This document shows, in pieces, positions 6,661 through 14,569 of a DNA stretch of 43,077 nucleotides (its first letter is position 1; each line of letters starts with the position of its first letter). The notes beneath the pieces were generated by a model. That model saw only the letters and a list, made by a program, of their open reading frames with translations, was not told where the DNA came from and did not search any database. The stretch comes from CAZQKE01 sp964593865 (GTDB lineage Bacteria; Chloroflexota; Anaerolineae; JAAYZQ01). The stretch is from assembly GCA_964593865.1 (NCBI GenBank), contig CAZQKE010000021.1:1-43077 (forward strand), given 5' to 3'. The translations under genes and the position numbers were made by a program.

Positions 6661-8607
6661 TCATACGTCCAAATTCCGCACACTCCGGGCATGGGTTTGG
6701 ATGAAGCGTTTGCGCGGAGGCACGCTGCTCCCCATCAGCATATCAAAAGTGCGGTCGGCGGCGGCGGCGTCCTCAACGGTCACCTGCAAAAGGGTGCGCT
6801 TTTCGGGGTTCATGGTCGTTTCCCATAATTGTTCCGGGTTCATCTCTCCCAACCCCTTGTAGCGTTGCAGGGTGACTTTTTGCCCCTTGAGCTTCCGGAG
6901 CACTGCCGCTTGTTCTTCTTCACTGTAGACGTAAAAGTGCTCCCGCCCGGTGCTGATGCGGTAGAGGGGCGGTTGGGCGATAAAGAGATGGCCTTCTTCA
7001 ATGAGCGGCTCCATATAACGGAAAAAGAAGGTCAGCAACAAAGTGCGGATGTGGCTACCGTCCACATCGGCATCTGTCATGATGATAATCTTGCCGTAGC
7101 GCAGACCGTCCATGTTGAACTGCGCTCCGATGCCGGTCCCCAAAGCGGTAATGATGGCTTTGATCTCGTTGTTGTTCAAGATGCGGTCCAGCCGGGCCTT
7201 TTCCACGTTGAGGATTTTGCCGCGCAAAGGCAGGATGGCCTGGAAACGCCTATCACGGCCCTGTTTCGCAGAGCCGCCTGCGCTATCGCCTTCCACGATG
7301 AAAATCTCCGTTTTGGATGCATCCCGTTCCGAGCAATCGGCCAATTTGCCCGGCAAGGTCATGCTTTCCAACGCGCTTTTGCGGATGATCAGGTCACGGG
7401 CCTTGCGGGCCGCCGCCCGTGCCCGCGAGGCGGTAAGGCACTTTTGTACGATCTTGCGGGCCTGTGAGGTGTTTTTTTCCAGGAATTCGGTCAATGCCTC
7501 GCTCACGACCGATTCGACCTGGCCGCGCAGCTCCGCATTGCCCAACTTGGCTTTGGTCTGGCTCTCAAACTGCGGGTCGGTCAGTTTGACGCTGAGGACC
7601 GCCGTCAGGCCCTGGCGCGTATCCTCACCCGAAAAGTTGGGGTCTTTTTCCTTGAGCAAGCCCTTGCTGCGGGCATAATCGTTCAAACTGCGGGTCAGCG
7701 CAGAGCGGAAACCGGTGAGGTGTGTCCCGCCGTCCACGGTGTTGATGTTGTTGGCAAAGGCGAAAACCGATTCGGCATAGCCGTCGGTGTACTGCAAGGC
7801 TGCTTCAACCAACGTGCCGTTGACCTGTTTGGCCACGTAGATCGGAGGGTGGAGCACCGTCCGGTTCTTGTTCAGGTAGCGGACAAAGGCGGCGACTCCC
7901 CCTTCAAAATAGAAAGACATTTCCCGGTAGGCCGGTTTGCCCCGCACCGGTCGCTTATCCACAAAGCGGATGGTCAACCCCCGTGTCAAAAAGGCCATCT
8001 CCCGGAAACGTTGCAACAGCACGTCATATTTGAAATTCAAGGTTTGGAAGATGGTCGAATCGGGCAAGAAGGTGGTGCGTGTGCCGGTTTCCTTCGGTTT
8101 GCAGCGGCCTATGACCTCTACCGGCGTGACCGGTCGCCCCCGCTCATACCGTTGGCGGTAGATCTTGCCTTCGCGCCGAACCTCTACTTCCAGCCACTCC
8201 GAGAGGGCATTGACCGCCGAAATGCCCACACCGTGTAGACCGGAAGCCACTTTGTAACCGCTGCCGCCGAACTTGCCCCCGGCGTGGAGGATGGTATGGA
8301 CTACCTCCAAGGTGTCCATTGGCGTACCGTCGGGCTTTTTCTGGGTAGGGTGGGGACCGACGGGGATGCCCCGTCCGTTGTCCATCACCGTGACCGTGTT
8401 GTCCGGGTTGAGGGTGATCTCAATGCGGTCGCAGGCACCGGCCAATGCCTCGTCCACGCTGTTGTCTACGACTTCGTAGACCAGGTGGTGCAGGCCCCGA
8501 ATATCGGTAGAGCCGATATACATGCCGGGGCGGCGGCGCACCGCTTCAAGGCCTTCCAAGACCTGAATATCTGTGACTTGGTAGCTGGGGGATGTCTTTT
8601 TCGCCAC
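6661..8607 (-). CDS. gyrB: DNA gyrase subunit B
   Basis: The ATPase subunit of DNA gyrase, which with GyrA introduces negative supercoils. The protein is 648 residues, normal for GyrB without the proteobacterial insertion. The GHKL ATPase domain is at the N-terminus (EVVDNSVDEAL near residue 45, DNGRGIPV, GLHGVGISAVNALS). The TOPRIM metal-binding residues follow (VEGDSAGG near 436 and DADVDGSHI near 509). The C-terminal block ends in FIQTHARSVRNLDV, as is typical for GyrB rather than ParE. It is the third gene of a leftward unit after two small membrane proteins, with a 6-bp gap; gyrA is not in the window. Confidence 0.96.
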   Translation of the reverse strand: MAKKTSPSYQVTDIQVLEGLEAVRRRPGMYIGSTDIRGLHHLVYEVVDNSVDEALAGACDRIEITLNPDNTVTVMDNGRGIPVGPHPTQKKPDGTPMDTLEVVHTILHAGGKFGGSGYKVASGLHGVGISAVNALSEWLEVEVRREGKIYRQRYERGRPVTPVEVIGRCKPKETGTRTTFLPDSTIFQTLNFKYDVLLQRFREMAFLTRGLTIRFVDKRPVRGKPAYREMSFYFEGGVAAFVRYLNKNRTVLHPPIYVAKQVNGTLVEAALQYTDGYAESVFAFANNINTVDGGTHLTGFRSALTRSLNDYARSKGLLKEKDPNFSGEDTRQGLTAVLSVKLTDPQFESQTKAKLGNAELRGQVESVVSEALTEFLEKNTSQARKIVQKCLTASRARAAARKARDLIIRKSALESMTLPGKLADCSERDASKTEIFIVEGDSAGGSAKQGRDRRFQAILPLRGKILNVEKARLDRILNNNEIKAIITALGTGIGAQFNMDGLRYGKIIIMTDADVDGSHIRTLLLTFFFRYMEPLIEEGHLFIAQPPLYRISTGREHFYVYSEEEQAAVLRKLKGQKVTLQRYKGLGEMNPEQLWETTMNPEKRTLLQVTVEDAAAADRTFDMLMGSSVPPRKRFIQTHARSVRNLDV

Positions 8608-8613
8608 CGTCGC

Positions 8614-8970
8614 CTACGCCTCAATGACGAGTTCCGGGGTTTCCCGTGTTGCTTGGGCCTCCACAAGGGTTTGCAGCTCGGCCTTGATGCGACCAAGATC
8701 GTCGCCGATGATCCTTTTCTGTTCGGCCCATCGGTCACCCACTTCCTCCGGCGGGATGAGGTCTAGGACCAGATACCGCTCGCCGGTCGCATCCTGTCGT
8801 TGGCTGAAGAAAGGCATCTTTCCGGTCAGCAGGCGGACCCCTGCCACCATCGCAGCAACGGCGACGATGGGCGCGGCCAGGCCGACCGCCACCCCCAGGA
8901 AAAAGTGGTAGAGCAGCGCAACCAGGTTGAAGGCCAGGCCCCACACCGTTAGGGGATTGTTCTTACCCAT
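8614..8970 (-). CDS. Small membrane protein of unknown function
   Basis: A 118-residue protein. Residues ~8-50 form two hydrophobic segments (LTVWGLAFNLVALLYHFFLG and a following alanine/valine-rich stretch). The rest is a soluble, acidic, probably helical tail. I do not recognise the family. The ATG at 8970 has a GAAAGGGGG ribosome binding site and overlaps the preceding gene by 8 bp, suggesting translational coupling. Its position between another small membrane protein and gyrB suggests cotranscription but says nothing firm about function. Confidence 0.7.
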   Translation of the reverse strand: MGKNNPLTVWGLAFNLVALLYHFFLGVAVGLAAPIVAVAAMVAGVRLLTGKMPFFSQRQDATGERYLVLDLIPPEEVGDRWAEQKRIIGDDLGRIKAELQTLVEAQATRETPELVIEA

Positions 8971-9208
8971 TGCCGTTCCCCCTTTCCTCAGCGGTCGACG
9001 GTTGTTCCTCCTGGGCCAGCTGCGAGCGGAACAGGGCCACGATCTCATCGGGCGTTATCAGCGTCACCGTCGGTTTGCCCTGGGCCAGGTCGAGGGAAAC
9101 CAATTTGCCCGTGAGCAGGTAGGTCAACGCCGTGGCACCGGCGGCGGCGATGACGGCCAATCCCAAAATCAAGCCCGCATAGAACGCCAGTCGTTTCAAA
9201 AATCCCAT
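8963..9208 (-). CDS. Small membrane protein of unknown function
   Basis: An 81-residue protein with one or two N-terminal transmembrane helices (residues ~5-33) and a hydrophilic tail. It resembles its downstream neighbour in layout, and both contain the phrase LLTGK after the membrane segment followed by a short conserved feel (VTLITPDEIV here, VLDLIPPEEV there). The two may therefore be ancient duplicates. A GGGAGGTCC ribosome binding site precedes the start. It is the first gene of the gyrB transcript. Confidence 0.7.
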   Translation of the reverse strand: MGFLKRLAFYAGLILGLAVIAAAGATALTYLLTGKLVSLDLAQGKPTVTLITPDEIVALFRSQLAQEEQPSTAEERGNGNG

Positions 9209-9241
9209 GCTCGGACCTCCCTTCCGATGCGGCTGATGGAC

Positions 9242-9270
9242 ATTGTACTAGAAAAACCGACGGAGGGCAA
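9242..9270 (-). promoter_or_regulatory. Promoter of the membrane-protein/gyrB operon
   Basis: Read leftward: TTGCCC (9270-9265), 17-nt spacer, TACAAT (9247-9242). It lies ~34 bp before the start at 9208 and is back to back with the rightward promoter at 9342-9347. Confidence 0.6.
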
Positions 9271-9292
9271 AAATTCCTCCGCCACGGACGAT

Positions 9293-9347
9293 TCTAACAA
9301 AACTCTAACATTGCTCTAGCATTTGTCTAACGTTTCGCGGCTACAAT
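9293..9347 (+). promoter_or_regulatory. Four tandem 11-bp operator-like repeats followed by a -10 box
   Basis: TCTAACA-type heptamers start at 9293, 9304, 9315 and 9326, exactly 11 bp apart (TCTAACA, TCTAACA, TCTAGCA, TCTAACG), each followed by four variable bases. A TACAAT -10 box lies at 9342-9347 with no good -35 at normal spacing. Direct repeats with 11-bp period next to a -35-less promoter are the classic layout for OmpR/PhoB-family response regulators (compare PhoB and PhoP boxes). The regulator is not identifiable here. Confidence 0.65.
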
Positions 9348-9389
9348 GCAGGGATGAAAAATGGGCAGCGTAGACGAGGAGTGGGGATC

Positions 9390-9599
9390 ATGCAACAACA
9401 GCCTGTGTGTGCAAACTGCGGCATTGTCATCCGCTGGCAACCGACCATTGTGGACGGCAAAACTTACTGCTGTCTGGGTTGCGCCCAGGGTGGGCCGTGT
9501 GAGTGTGATTATGATAATCTACCCCAACCGGGCGAAATGCGAGCCATGATGCTCCACCCTGCCCAAAAAATGGAGATCAAAAAGGCAGAGGGGGGATGA
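9390..9599 (+). CDS. Small cysteine-rich metal-binding protein
   Basis: A 69-residue protein with CxxCG near the N-terminus, then YCCLGC and GPCECDYD. The arrangement resembles the small metal-binding domain found before copper/heavy-metal P-type ATPases (PF12156-like) and metallothionein-like actinobacterial proteins. It probably binds zinc or another soft metal; the role is unknown. The ATG at 9390 has GAGGAGTGGGG upstream and starts just before the first CxxC; a more upstream ATG at 9354 lacks a site and lies at the predicted transcription start. The stop is followed after one base by the zinc-peptidase ATG. Confidence 0.7.
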   Translation: MQQQPVCANCGIVIRWQPTIVDGKTYCCLGCAQGGPCECDYDNLPQPGEMRAMMLHPAQKMEIKKAEGG

Positions 9600-9600
9600 A

Positions 9601-10305
9601 ATGTTCATTTGGGATCCAAGATACCTACTGTTCGCCTTACCGGCCCTGCTGCTGGCCTTCTATGCCCAGTTCCGGGTCAAGTCGGCCTACGACCGCTACA
9701 GCCGCAAGCCGAATCGCCGGGGTCTGAACGGTTACGAGATCGCCCGCATTCTGTTGCGCAGCGCCGGGCTGGATTTTATCCGTGTGGAGCAAGCACCGGG
9801 CCGGCTCAGCGACAATTACGATCCGGGGAAAAAGGTTTTGCGTCTGTCCAGAGGGGTTGCCGAAAGCCGGTCGGTGGCCTCCTTGGGCATCGTCGCCCAC
9901 GAAGTGGGCCATGCCATGCAAGATGCAGCCGGATACGCGCCGCTGCGCCTGCGGTCGGGTCTGGTCCCGGCGGTTCGCCTCGGCTCTTGGCTGGGGCCGA
10001 TCATCTTCTTCGTCGGCTTTTTCCTTTCCGGCCTCACCGGCTCGACGGCCATTGCCTGGTTGGGGTTGTTCCTCTTTGCCGGGACGGTCGTTTTTGCGTT
10101 GGTCACACTACCGGTTGAATTCAACGCCAGCAAACGGGCTTTGCAGCTTTTGCAAACCTACCGGCTGGCCGACGGCCAGGAGTTGCGGGAAGCCAAACAG
10201 GTCTTGGATGCTGCCGCCCTCACCTATGTTGCGGCGCTGGCCCAAGCCCTTTCCACCTTGCTTTACTATGTCTTTTTGCTAACCGGTTCTTCGCGGCGGG
10301 ACTAA
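9601..10305 (+). CDS. YugP-like membrane zinc metallopeptidase
   Basis: A 234-residue member of the neutral zinc metallopeptidase family (PF04298, YugP type). It has an N-terminal transmembrane segment, then the zinc motif HExxH as HEVGHAMQ near residue 100, and two hydrophobic segments around residues 135-170. The blocks YDRYSRKPNRRGLNGYEIA, LSDNYDPGKKVLRLS and the C-terminal VLDAAALTYVAAL match the family. It is probably a membrane peptidase with its active site facing the cytoplasm or membrane; substrates are unknown. It is cotranscribed with the small metal-binding protein (1-bp gap) under the 11-bp-repeat promoter. Confidence 0.88.
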   Translation: MFIWDPRYLLFALPALLLAFYAQFRVKSAYDRYSRKPNRRGLNGYEIARILLRSAGLDFIRVEQAPGRLSDNYDPGKKVLRLSRGVAESRSVASLGIVAHEVGHAMQDAAGYAPLRLRSGLVPAVRLGSWLGPIIFFVGFFLSGLTGSTAIAWLGLFLFAGTVVFALVTLPVEFNASKRALQLLQTYRLADGQELREAKQVLDAAALTYVAALAQALSTLLYYVFLLTGSSRRD

Positions 10306-10309
10306 AAGC

Positions 10310-10347
10310 GGGCCGAGATGGACGATTCCCCCCGTCCATCTCGGCCC
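10310..10347. terminator. Long perfect hairpin after the zinc-peptidase gene
   Basis: 15-bp perfect inverted repeat (10310-10324 with 10333-10347, GGGCCGAGATGGACG arm) with an 8-nt loop, starting 5 bp after the stop. There is no strong T-tract, so termination is plausible but not certain. Confidence 0.55.
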
Positions 10348-10443
10348 TTGCGATTCCCCCGGTCGGATTCCGGGTTGCAGGCTCTGCGCCGTGGGGACGC
10401 CGGTGCGCCGACGTTCGCGCGTTACCTCCGCGGCCTCGGCGGC

Positions 10444-10800
10444 TTATTGTTCCTTTTCCAACTCTTCTAGACGTTGGTTGATGGCATCAAGCTGACGCCG
10501 GAGCGCTTCGGCCTGGCCTTTGAGCCAATTGCTTTCCTGCTCCGCGCTCACCGGAGGAGCATAGCCCCCCCAGGCCGGGGCATAACCGGCGCGTGCCCAG
10601 CCGGGCAGCCCGGTGGCGTAATAAGCGTGACGCCAGCCACGCCCCAGGCCCCAGCCCCGACCACGGCCCCAACCCAAGCCCAGGCCGCGACCGGGGGCCG
10701 GATTCATGTACCCCGGTGCGCCATACCCGGCGCAGTAGCCCAGGCCGCGTCCCGTGCGGGGACCCAAGCCCATCGGTCCGGTTCCGTCTCCTGCAGGCAT
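10444..10800 (-). CDS. DUF5320 glycine-rich protein
   Basis: A 118-residue protein. It opens with the DUF5320 signature MPAGDGTGPMGLGPRTGRG and continues with a glycine/tryptophan/tyrosine-rich low-complexity region. It ends in a coiled-coil-like helix (residues ~85-118: LKGQAEALRRQLDAINQRL). Such proteins are widespread in anaerobes and often sit near NifX-like iron-molybdenum cofactor proteins; their role is unknown. Here it lies 21 bp after a PadR regulator gene on the same strand, under the same promoter. Confidence 0.8.
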   Translation of the reverse strand: MPAGDGTGPMGLGPRTGRGLGYCAGYGAPGYMNPAPGRGLGLGWGRGRGWGLGRGWRHAYYATGLPGWARAGYAPAWGGYAPPVSAEQESNWLKGQAEALRRQLDAINQRLEELEKEQ

Positions 10801-10821
10801 GTTCTCACCTCCTCTCCGTGT

Positions 10822-11220
10822 TCAGTGATATTCTCCCGTGCCTTCCCGCATGTGCCGATCGTAGATGTCCAAAAAGTAGCGGATCGCGTTCTCCGTTTCC
10901 CGCAAATAGGCTACCCATTCGGCCAGGTAGCGATGACCGGCCTGGGTCAGAAAGTACACCCGCCGGGCCGGACCACCGGTCACGGATGTATCCCATTCGG
11001 AACGCACCAACCCGGCGGCCTCCAACTCGCGGAGAGTACGGTACACCGGCCCGGAGGCGATCCCCCCCAGGCCAAAAGGCTTTAAAGCACCGACCAATTC
11101 GTAACCGTGACTGGCCCCCTGATGCAGCAGCAACAGCAGGACCGGCTCTAGGAAGCGTCGGATCGCCCCGCCGCCGAACGGCCCTCCTCCGCCGCCCCGC
11201 CGGCGTCTCCGTTTTGGCAC
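10822..11220 (-). CDS. PadR-family transcriptional regulator
   Basis: A 132-residue protein with a basic/glycine-rich head followed by the PadR winged helix: FLEPVLLLLLHQGASHGYEL, GPVYRTLRELEAAGLV and a GGPARRVYFLTQAG wing. The C-terminal helix serves for dimerisation, as in short (PadR-s1/s2-like) members. PadR proteins usually repress their own operon and respond to small molecules. A 6-bp-arm palindrome directly after the predicted transcription start of this gene is a likely operator, and the downstream DUF5320 gene would be coregulated. Confidence 0.88.
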   Translation of the reverse strand: MPKRRRRRGGGGGPFGGGAIRRFLEPVLLLLLHQGASHGYELVGALKPFGLGGIASGPVYRTLRELEAAGLVRSEWDTSVTGGPARRVYFLTQAGHRYLAEWVAYLRETENAIRYFLDIYDRHMREGTGEYH

Positions 11221-11247
11221 AGGCCCTCCTCTACAATGCTAATCTAT

Positions 11248-11297
11248 GTACAATTTGTACCTAGCAGCAGTATACCACAAGTCTGCGGATTTGTCAA
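11248..11297 (-). promoter_or_regulatory. Consensus promoter with palindromic PadR operator
   Basis: Read leftward: TTGACA (11297-11292), 17-nt spacer, TATACT (11274-11269) with an extended TGG before it. The palindrome GTACAA-T-TTGTAC follows at 11260-11248, at the expected transcription start. A dyad here would block RNA polymerase when bound, matching PadR autorepression. Confidence 0.7.
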
Positions 11298-11326
11298 GGG
11301 GTTTTCGGGAAAAATCCGCAGTAGAA

Positions 11327-11374
11327 ACGCCGAGGGCACCGAGATCTACCCATTTCCCTCCGCGCCCTCGGCGT
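11327..11374. repeat. Imperfect palindrome of a dispersed intergenic family
   Basis: ACGCCGAGGGC at 11327-11337 pairs with GCCCTCGGCGT at 11364-11374. On the minus strand it reads CGCAGGGACGCCGAG..., closely matching the stretch after the lipoprotein gene near 20759-20790. It also lies downstream of tyrA and could act as a terminator there. The remainder of 11221-11424 holds the PadR promoter and no gene. Confidence 0.5.
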
Positions 11375-11424
11375 CCCTGCGATGGAACCGGCAGTCGCCC
11401 TGGGGGAAAAAGCGAGCCGCGCCG

Positions 11425-12288
11425 TTACGGGAACATTCGCACCCGTTCGGCGCGGATGGCTTCCAAACTGGTCCGCAGCGATTCTTCATCCCCGTCCTCC
11501 AAGAGACGGGCCAGATAGGCCAGATGGGCCTGGCAGGTGGTCACCGCTTTGAGCACGTGCGCCCGATTGGTCATCAAGATATCAAGCATCATGGTCACAT
11601 CGCTGCCGGCCACCCGCGAGGTATCGCGGAAGCCCCCCGCGACGATCTCCCAGGCCGCCGGATCGGGTGAAGTCAGAGTGTCGGCGGTGGCGACCAGGGC
11701 GCAGGCCAGCAGGTAAGGCAGATGGCTGAGGGTAGCGACCAGGGCATCCTGCCGCGCTGCCTCCAACACCAAAGGGGTGGCGCCCACAGCCCCGGCCAGG
11801 GAGCGGCCCAGTGCCAGGGCCGCTTCCGAAGTGCGCGCCAGGGGAGTGAGGATGAAGGTCCGTCCTCGGTAGAGGTTCGGATCGGCGGCCTCGACACCCG
11901 ATGTCTCTTTGCCGCACATGGGGTGCCCGCCCAGGGGTTGGACATGGGCGGGCAAGCGTTCCATCGCTTCGACGATGCGGGCTTTGGTGCTGCCCAGGTC
12001 CAGCAGCAGGCAGCCCGGCGGCAGCAGAGGCCCGATCTCGTCCAGTTGGCGTAGGATGACGCGCACCGGCGTAGCCAGGACGACGACATCCGCCGCACCC
12101 ACCCCTTCGGCCAAATTGGTGGTCCCTCGGTCAATCAGGCCCCGCGCCAGGGCTGCGGTCACCGTCTCGGCCCGTCGCGCTACGCCGACGACGGACCGGC
12201 ATTTCCCCCGCAGCGCGCCTGCCAGGGAGCCACCCATCAACCCCAGGCCTACCACCGCTACTTGTGCCTCTTCCAGGGTCTTTATCAT
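11425..12288 (-). CDS. tyrA: Prephenate dehydrogenase
   Basis: Oxidatively decarboxylates prephenate to 4-hydroxyphenylpyruvate for tyrosine synthesis, using NAD(P)+. The protein is 287 residues. It starts almost directly with the nucleotide-binding motif VVGLGLMGGSLAGAL. The catalytic-region block PLGGHPMCGKE (histidine in GGHP) and the SHLPYLLACALV helix follow, as in TyrA proteins. There is no C-terminal ACT domain, so allosteric control would have to come from AroF/PheA or from transcription. I chose the ATG at 12288 because it opens the Rossmann fold; it lies 2 bp beyond the aroF stop. Last gene of the aroH-pheA-aroF-tyrA operon. Confidence 0.92.
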   Translation of the reverse strand: MIKTLEEAQVAVVGLGLMGGSLAGALRGKCRSVVGVARRAETVTAALARGLIDRGTTNLAEGVGAADVVVLATPVRVILRQLDEIGPLLPPGCLLLDLGSTKARIVEAMERLPAHVQPLGGHPMCGKETSGVEAADPNLYRGRTFILTPLARTSEAALALGRSLAGAVGATPLVLEAARQDALVATLSHLPYLLACALVATADTLTSPDPAAWEIVAGGFRDTSRVAGSDVTMMLDILMTNRAHVLKAVTTCQAHLAYLARLLEDGDEESLRTSLEAIRAERVRMFP

Positions 12289-12290
12289 GG

Positions 12291-13304
12291 CTACAGCTCC
12301 CGACCCACGGCCTGGGCTACGGCCCGTAGCTCGTCCATCAAGCGGGCAAAGGTGTCCGGCTTGAGGGATTGGGCACCGTCGGACATGGCCCGGCTTGGAT
12401 GGGGATGGACCTCTATGATCAAGCCGTCGGCCCCGGCAGCAATAGCTGCCCGTGATACGGGGCCGACCAGTTCCCATTTGCCGGTCCCATGGCTGGGATC
12501 CACCACGACGGGCAGATGACTTAGCTGCTTGAGGAGGGGGACTGCACTGATGTCCAGGGTGTTGCGGGTGTATTTTTCAAAAGTACGGATGCCCCGTTCA
12601 CAAAGGATTACCCGGTCGTTTCCGTGGGAGAGGATGTATTCGGCGGCCATAAGCAGTTCTTCCACGGTAGACATCATGCCCCGCTTGAGGAGCACCGGGC
12701 GTTGGGCCTCGCCGACGGCGTGGAGGAGGGCATAGTTCTGCATGTTGCGCGTGCCGATCTGCAAAATATCGGCATAGGTTGTGACCAGGGGGACCTGCTC
12801 CGGGGCCATAACTTCGGTGACGACGGGCAAACCGGTCTCGCGGCGGGCCTCGGCCAGGAGCCGCAGGCCCTTTTCCCCCAATCCCTGGAAGCTGTAGGGC
12901 GACGTGCGGGGTTTGAAGGCCCCGCCACGCAATACCTGCGCTCCGGCCTCCTTGACGGCATGGGCCGTCTCCAGGAGCTGCTCACGGCTCTCCACGGCGC
13001 AGGGACCGGCCATAACAACCACCTGTTTACCTCCCACCGAGACGCCGTTGATAGGCACAATCGTATCGTGGGGGTGAAAATCACGGCTGGCCAGCTTAAA
13101 GGGCCGCAAAACGGGCACGGTCCGTTCTACTCCGTCCAGCCGTTCCAGGGGGCCGGGATCCAGGGGACGGCCGTTGCCGATGATGCCGATGATGGTTCGC
13201 TCTTCCCCTTCCGAAATATGCACCCGGCAACCCAATTGCTCGATGCGGGCGGTCACGTTGGTCACCTGGGCGCGGGTGGCACCCGGTTTCATCACAACGA
13301 TCAT
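12291..13304 (-). CDS. aroF: 3-deoxy-7-phosphoheptulonate (DAHP) synthase, type I-beta with N-terminal regulatory domain
   Basis: Condenses phosphoenolpyruvate and erythrose-4-phosphate, the first step of the shikimate pathway. The protein is 337 residues. The N-terminal ~70 residues are the ferredoxin-like domain (MIVVMKPGATRAQV...) that mediates Tyr/Phe feedback in Thermotoga-type enzymes. The barrel follows with MAGPCAVES, RGGAFKPRTSPYSFQG, QIGTRNMQN, LLKRGM and VDPSHGTG. The start at 13304 has a strong GGAGGTG site and lies 4 bp after the pheA stop. Tight spacing on both sides shows it is the third gene of the aromatic operon. Confidence 0.94.
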   Translation of the reverse strand: MIVVMKPGATRAQVTNVTARIEQLGCRVHISEGEERTIIGIIGNGRPLDPGPLERLDGVERTVPVLRPFKLASRDFHPHDTIVPINGVSVGGKQVVVMAGPCAVESREQLLETAHAVKEAGAQVLRGGAFKPRTSPYSFQGLGEKGLRLLAEARRETGLPVVTEVMAPEQVPLVTTYADILQIGTRNMQNYALLHAVGEAQRPVLLKRGMMSTVEELLMAAEYILSHGNDRVILCERGIRTFEKYTRNTLDISAVPLLKQLSHLPVVVDPSHGTGKWELVGPVSRAAIAAGADGLIIEVHPHPSRAMSDGAQSLKPDTFARLMDELRAVAQAVGREL

Positions 13305-13308
13305 GGGA

Positions 13309-14160
13309 TCACCTCCATTCATTTTCATCCTCACCGGGCAAAGGTGTGGTCGCTGCCGGATAAGAACCCAGCAACTTGACGAACGACGAACGCCGCAACA
13401 GGCCCATGATGGCTGCTTCGCATTCGGGGTCCCGGCAATGGCCCTCAAAATCCAGATAGAAAATGTATTGCCAGGGGCGATTGGGGCGCGGACGAGATTC
13501 AATCTTGGTGAGGTTGATGTGCCGCCGGGCAAACTCACCCATGCATTCGTACAAGGCACCGGGCAGGTGACGGGTGGTGAAAACCAGGGAAGTCTTGTTC
13601 CGCTGAGCGCGAGGCGGGTCCTGGTGGCCCAGGATGAAGAAGCGGGTGTAATTGTAGAATGTATCCTCAATGTCATAGTCCAATTCATCCAGGCCGTACA
13701 CTTGCCCGGCCAGACGGCTGGCGATGACGGCTACGCCCGGTTCTGGATCGGCGGCCAGGTCGCGGGCCGCCCCGGCGGTGTCATAAGCACTGCGGGGTGT
13801 CCAACCGCGATTGCGCAGATAGCGTTTGCACTGGGCCAGGGCTTGTGGGTGGGAACGAACCGTGTGGATGTCGTCCGGGGTCACGCCCGGCGGCGCGAGC
13901 AGGGCATGGCGCACCCGCAGGATCACCTCGCCCCAAATGCGCAGGTCATGCTCCAGCAGCAGGTCGTAGGCCCGATTGATGGAACCGGCCGTCGAGTTCT
14001 CAACCGGTAGTGCGGCAAAGTCCGCCTGGCCGGATTCGACAGCCTCAAAAATGTCGGCCAGGCCGGGGCAGGGCAAGGTTTGGGCCTCGGAGCCGAAAAA
14101 CCGGTAGATGGCCTCTTCGGAATAAGCCCCTCGTTCTCCTTGAAAAGCGACCAGCGTCAT
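13309..14160 (-). CDS. pheA: Prephenate dehydratase
   Basis: Converts prephenate to phenylpyruvate for phenylalanine synthesis. The 283-residue protein has a dehydratase domain (FQGERGAYSEEAI, PVENSTAGSI, HPQALAQC, and YNYTRFFILG carrying the catalytic threonine region). A C-terminal ACT domain follows with the allosteric Phe-binding elements GAL and ESRP (KIESRPRPNRPWQYIFYLD). No chorismate mutase domain is fused; that function is supplied by the separate aroH just upstream. The ATG at 14160 has GGAGGAGGG before it. Confidence 0.94.
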   Translation of the reverse strand: MTLVAFQGERGAYSEEAIYRFFGSEAQTLPCPGLADIFEAVESGQADFAALPVENSTAGSINRAYDLLLEHDLRIWGEVILRVRHALLAPPGVTPDDIHTVRSHPQALAQCKRYLRNRGWTPRSAYDTAGAARDLAADPEPGVAVIASRLAGQVYGLDELDYDIEDTFYNYTRFFILGHQDPPRAQRNKTSLVFTTRHLPGALYECMGEFARRHINLTKIESRPRPNRPWQYIFYLDFEGHCRDPECEAAIMGLLRRSSFVKLLGSYPAATTPLPGEDENEWR

Positions 14161-14173
14161 TTTTCCCTCCTCC

Positions 14174-14554
14174 TCAATGTCGGACCGCGTCCTCATTTTC
14201 CAGATCGGGGCGTAGTGAACGCGCCCCCCGCAGGTAGACATGGCGCACTGCGCTCTGCGGCTTGGGTGTGTTCCAGTGGATAAGCACGCGGATGCAGCGC
14301 GGCAGGCTGCCCGGCACCGGGATCTCTTGGGCATCTAGCAGGGCGACATGCTGCCAGCCCAACTCCCGCGCCGCTTGTGCCGGGAAAGCGGCGGTCAAGT
14401 CTGGGGTTACGGTGAACAGAGCACTGGCTACGTCCTCGGCTGCCAGGTCGTTGACGGCGATGATGCGGGCCAACAGCTCTCGTGTGGCATCCAGGATGGC
14501 GGTGGCGGTGTTGGTCTCCACCGTCGTCGCGCCCCGAACTCCTCGACAGGGCAT
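14174..14554 (-). CDS. aroH: Chorismate mutase, AroH class
   Basis: Rearranges chorismate to prephenate, the shared precursor of Phe and Tyr. The 126-residue trimeric AroH-type enzyme (Bacillus type, not the helical AroQ) shows RGVRGATTVETNT at the N-terminus, ALFTVTPDLTAAFPA in the centre and the C-terminal CIRVLIHWNT...VYLRGA block. It is the first enzyme gene of the operon. Its GGAGGTG ribosome binding site begins just after the T-tract of the leader terminator, so expression depends on readthrough of that terminator. Confidence 0.93.
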   Translation of the reverse strand: MPCRGVRGATTVETNTATAILDATRELLARIIAVNDLAAEDVASALFTVTPDLTAAFPAQAARELGWQHVALLDAQEIPVPGSLPRCIRVLIHWNTPKPQSAVRHVYLRGARSLRPDLENEDAVRH

Positions 14555-14569
14555 CTTTCACCTCCAACG

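Noticed and set aside
8614..9208. The two small proteins before gyrB as RecF or DUF721-type neighbours of gyrB
   Set aside because: Both have N-terminal membrane segments and no resemblance to the usual recF/DUF721/gyrA neighbours, so they stay unassigned.
9293..9336. The short tandem repeats as a CRISPR array
   Set aside because: Units are 11 bp with 4-bp variable parts, far too short for repeats and spacers; no cas genes. An operator array fits better.
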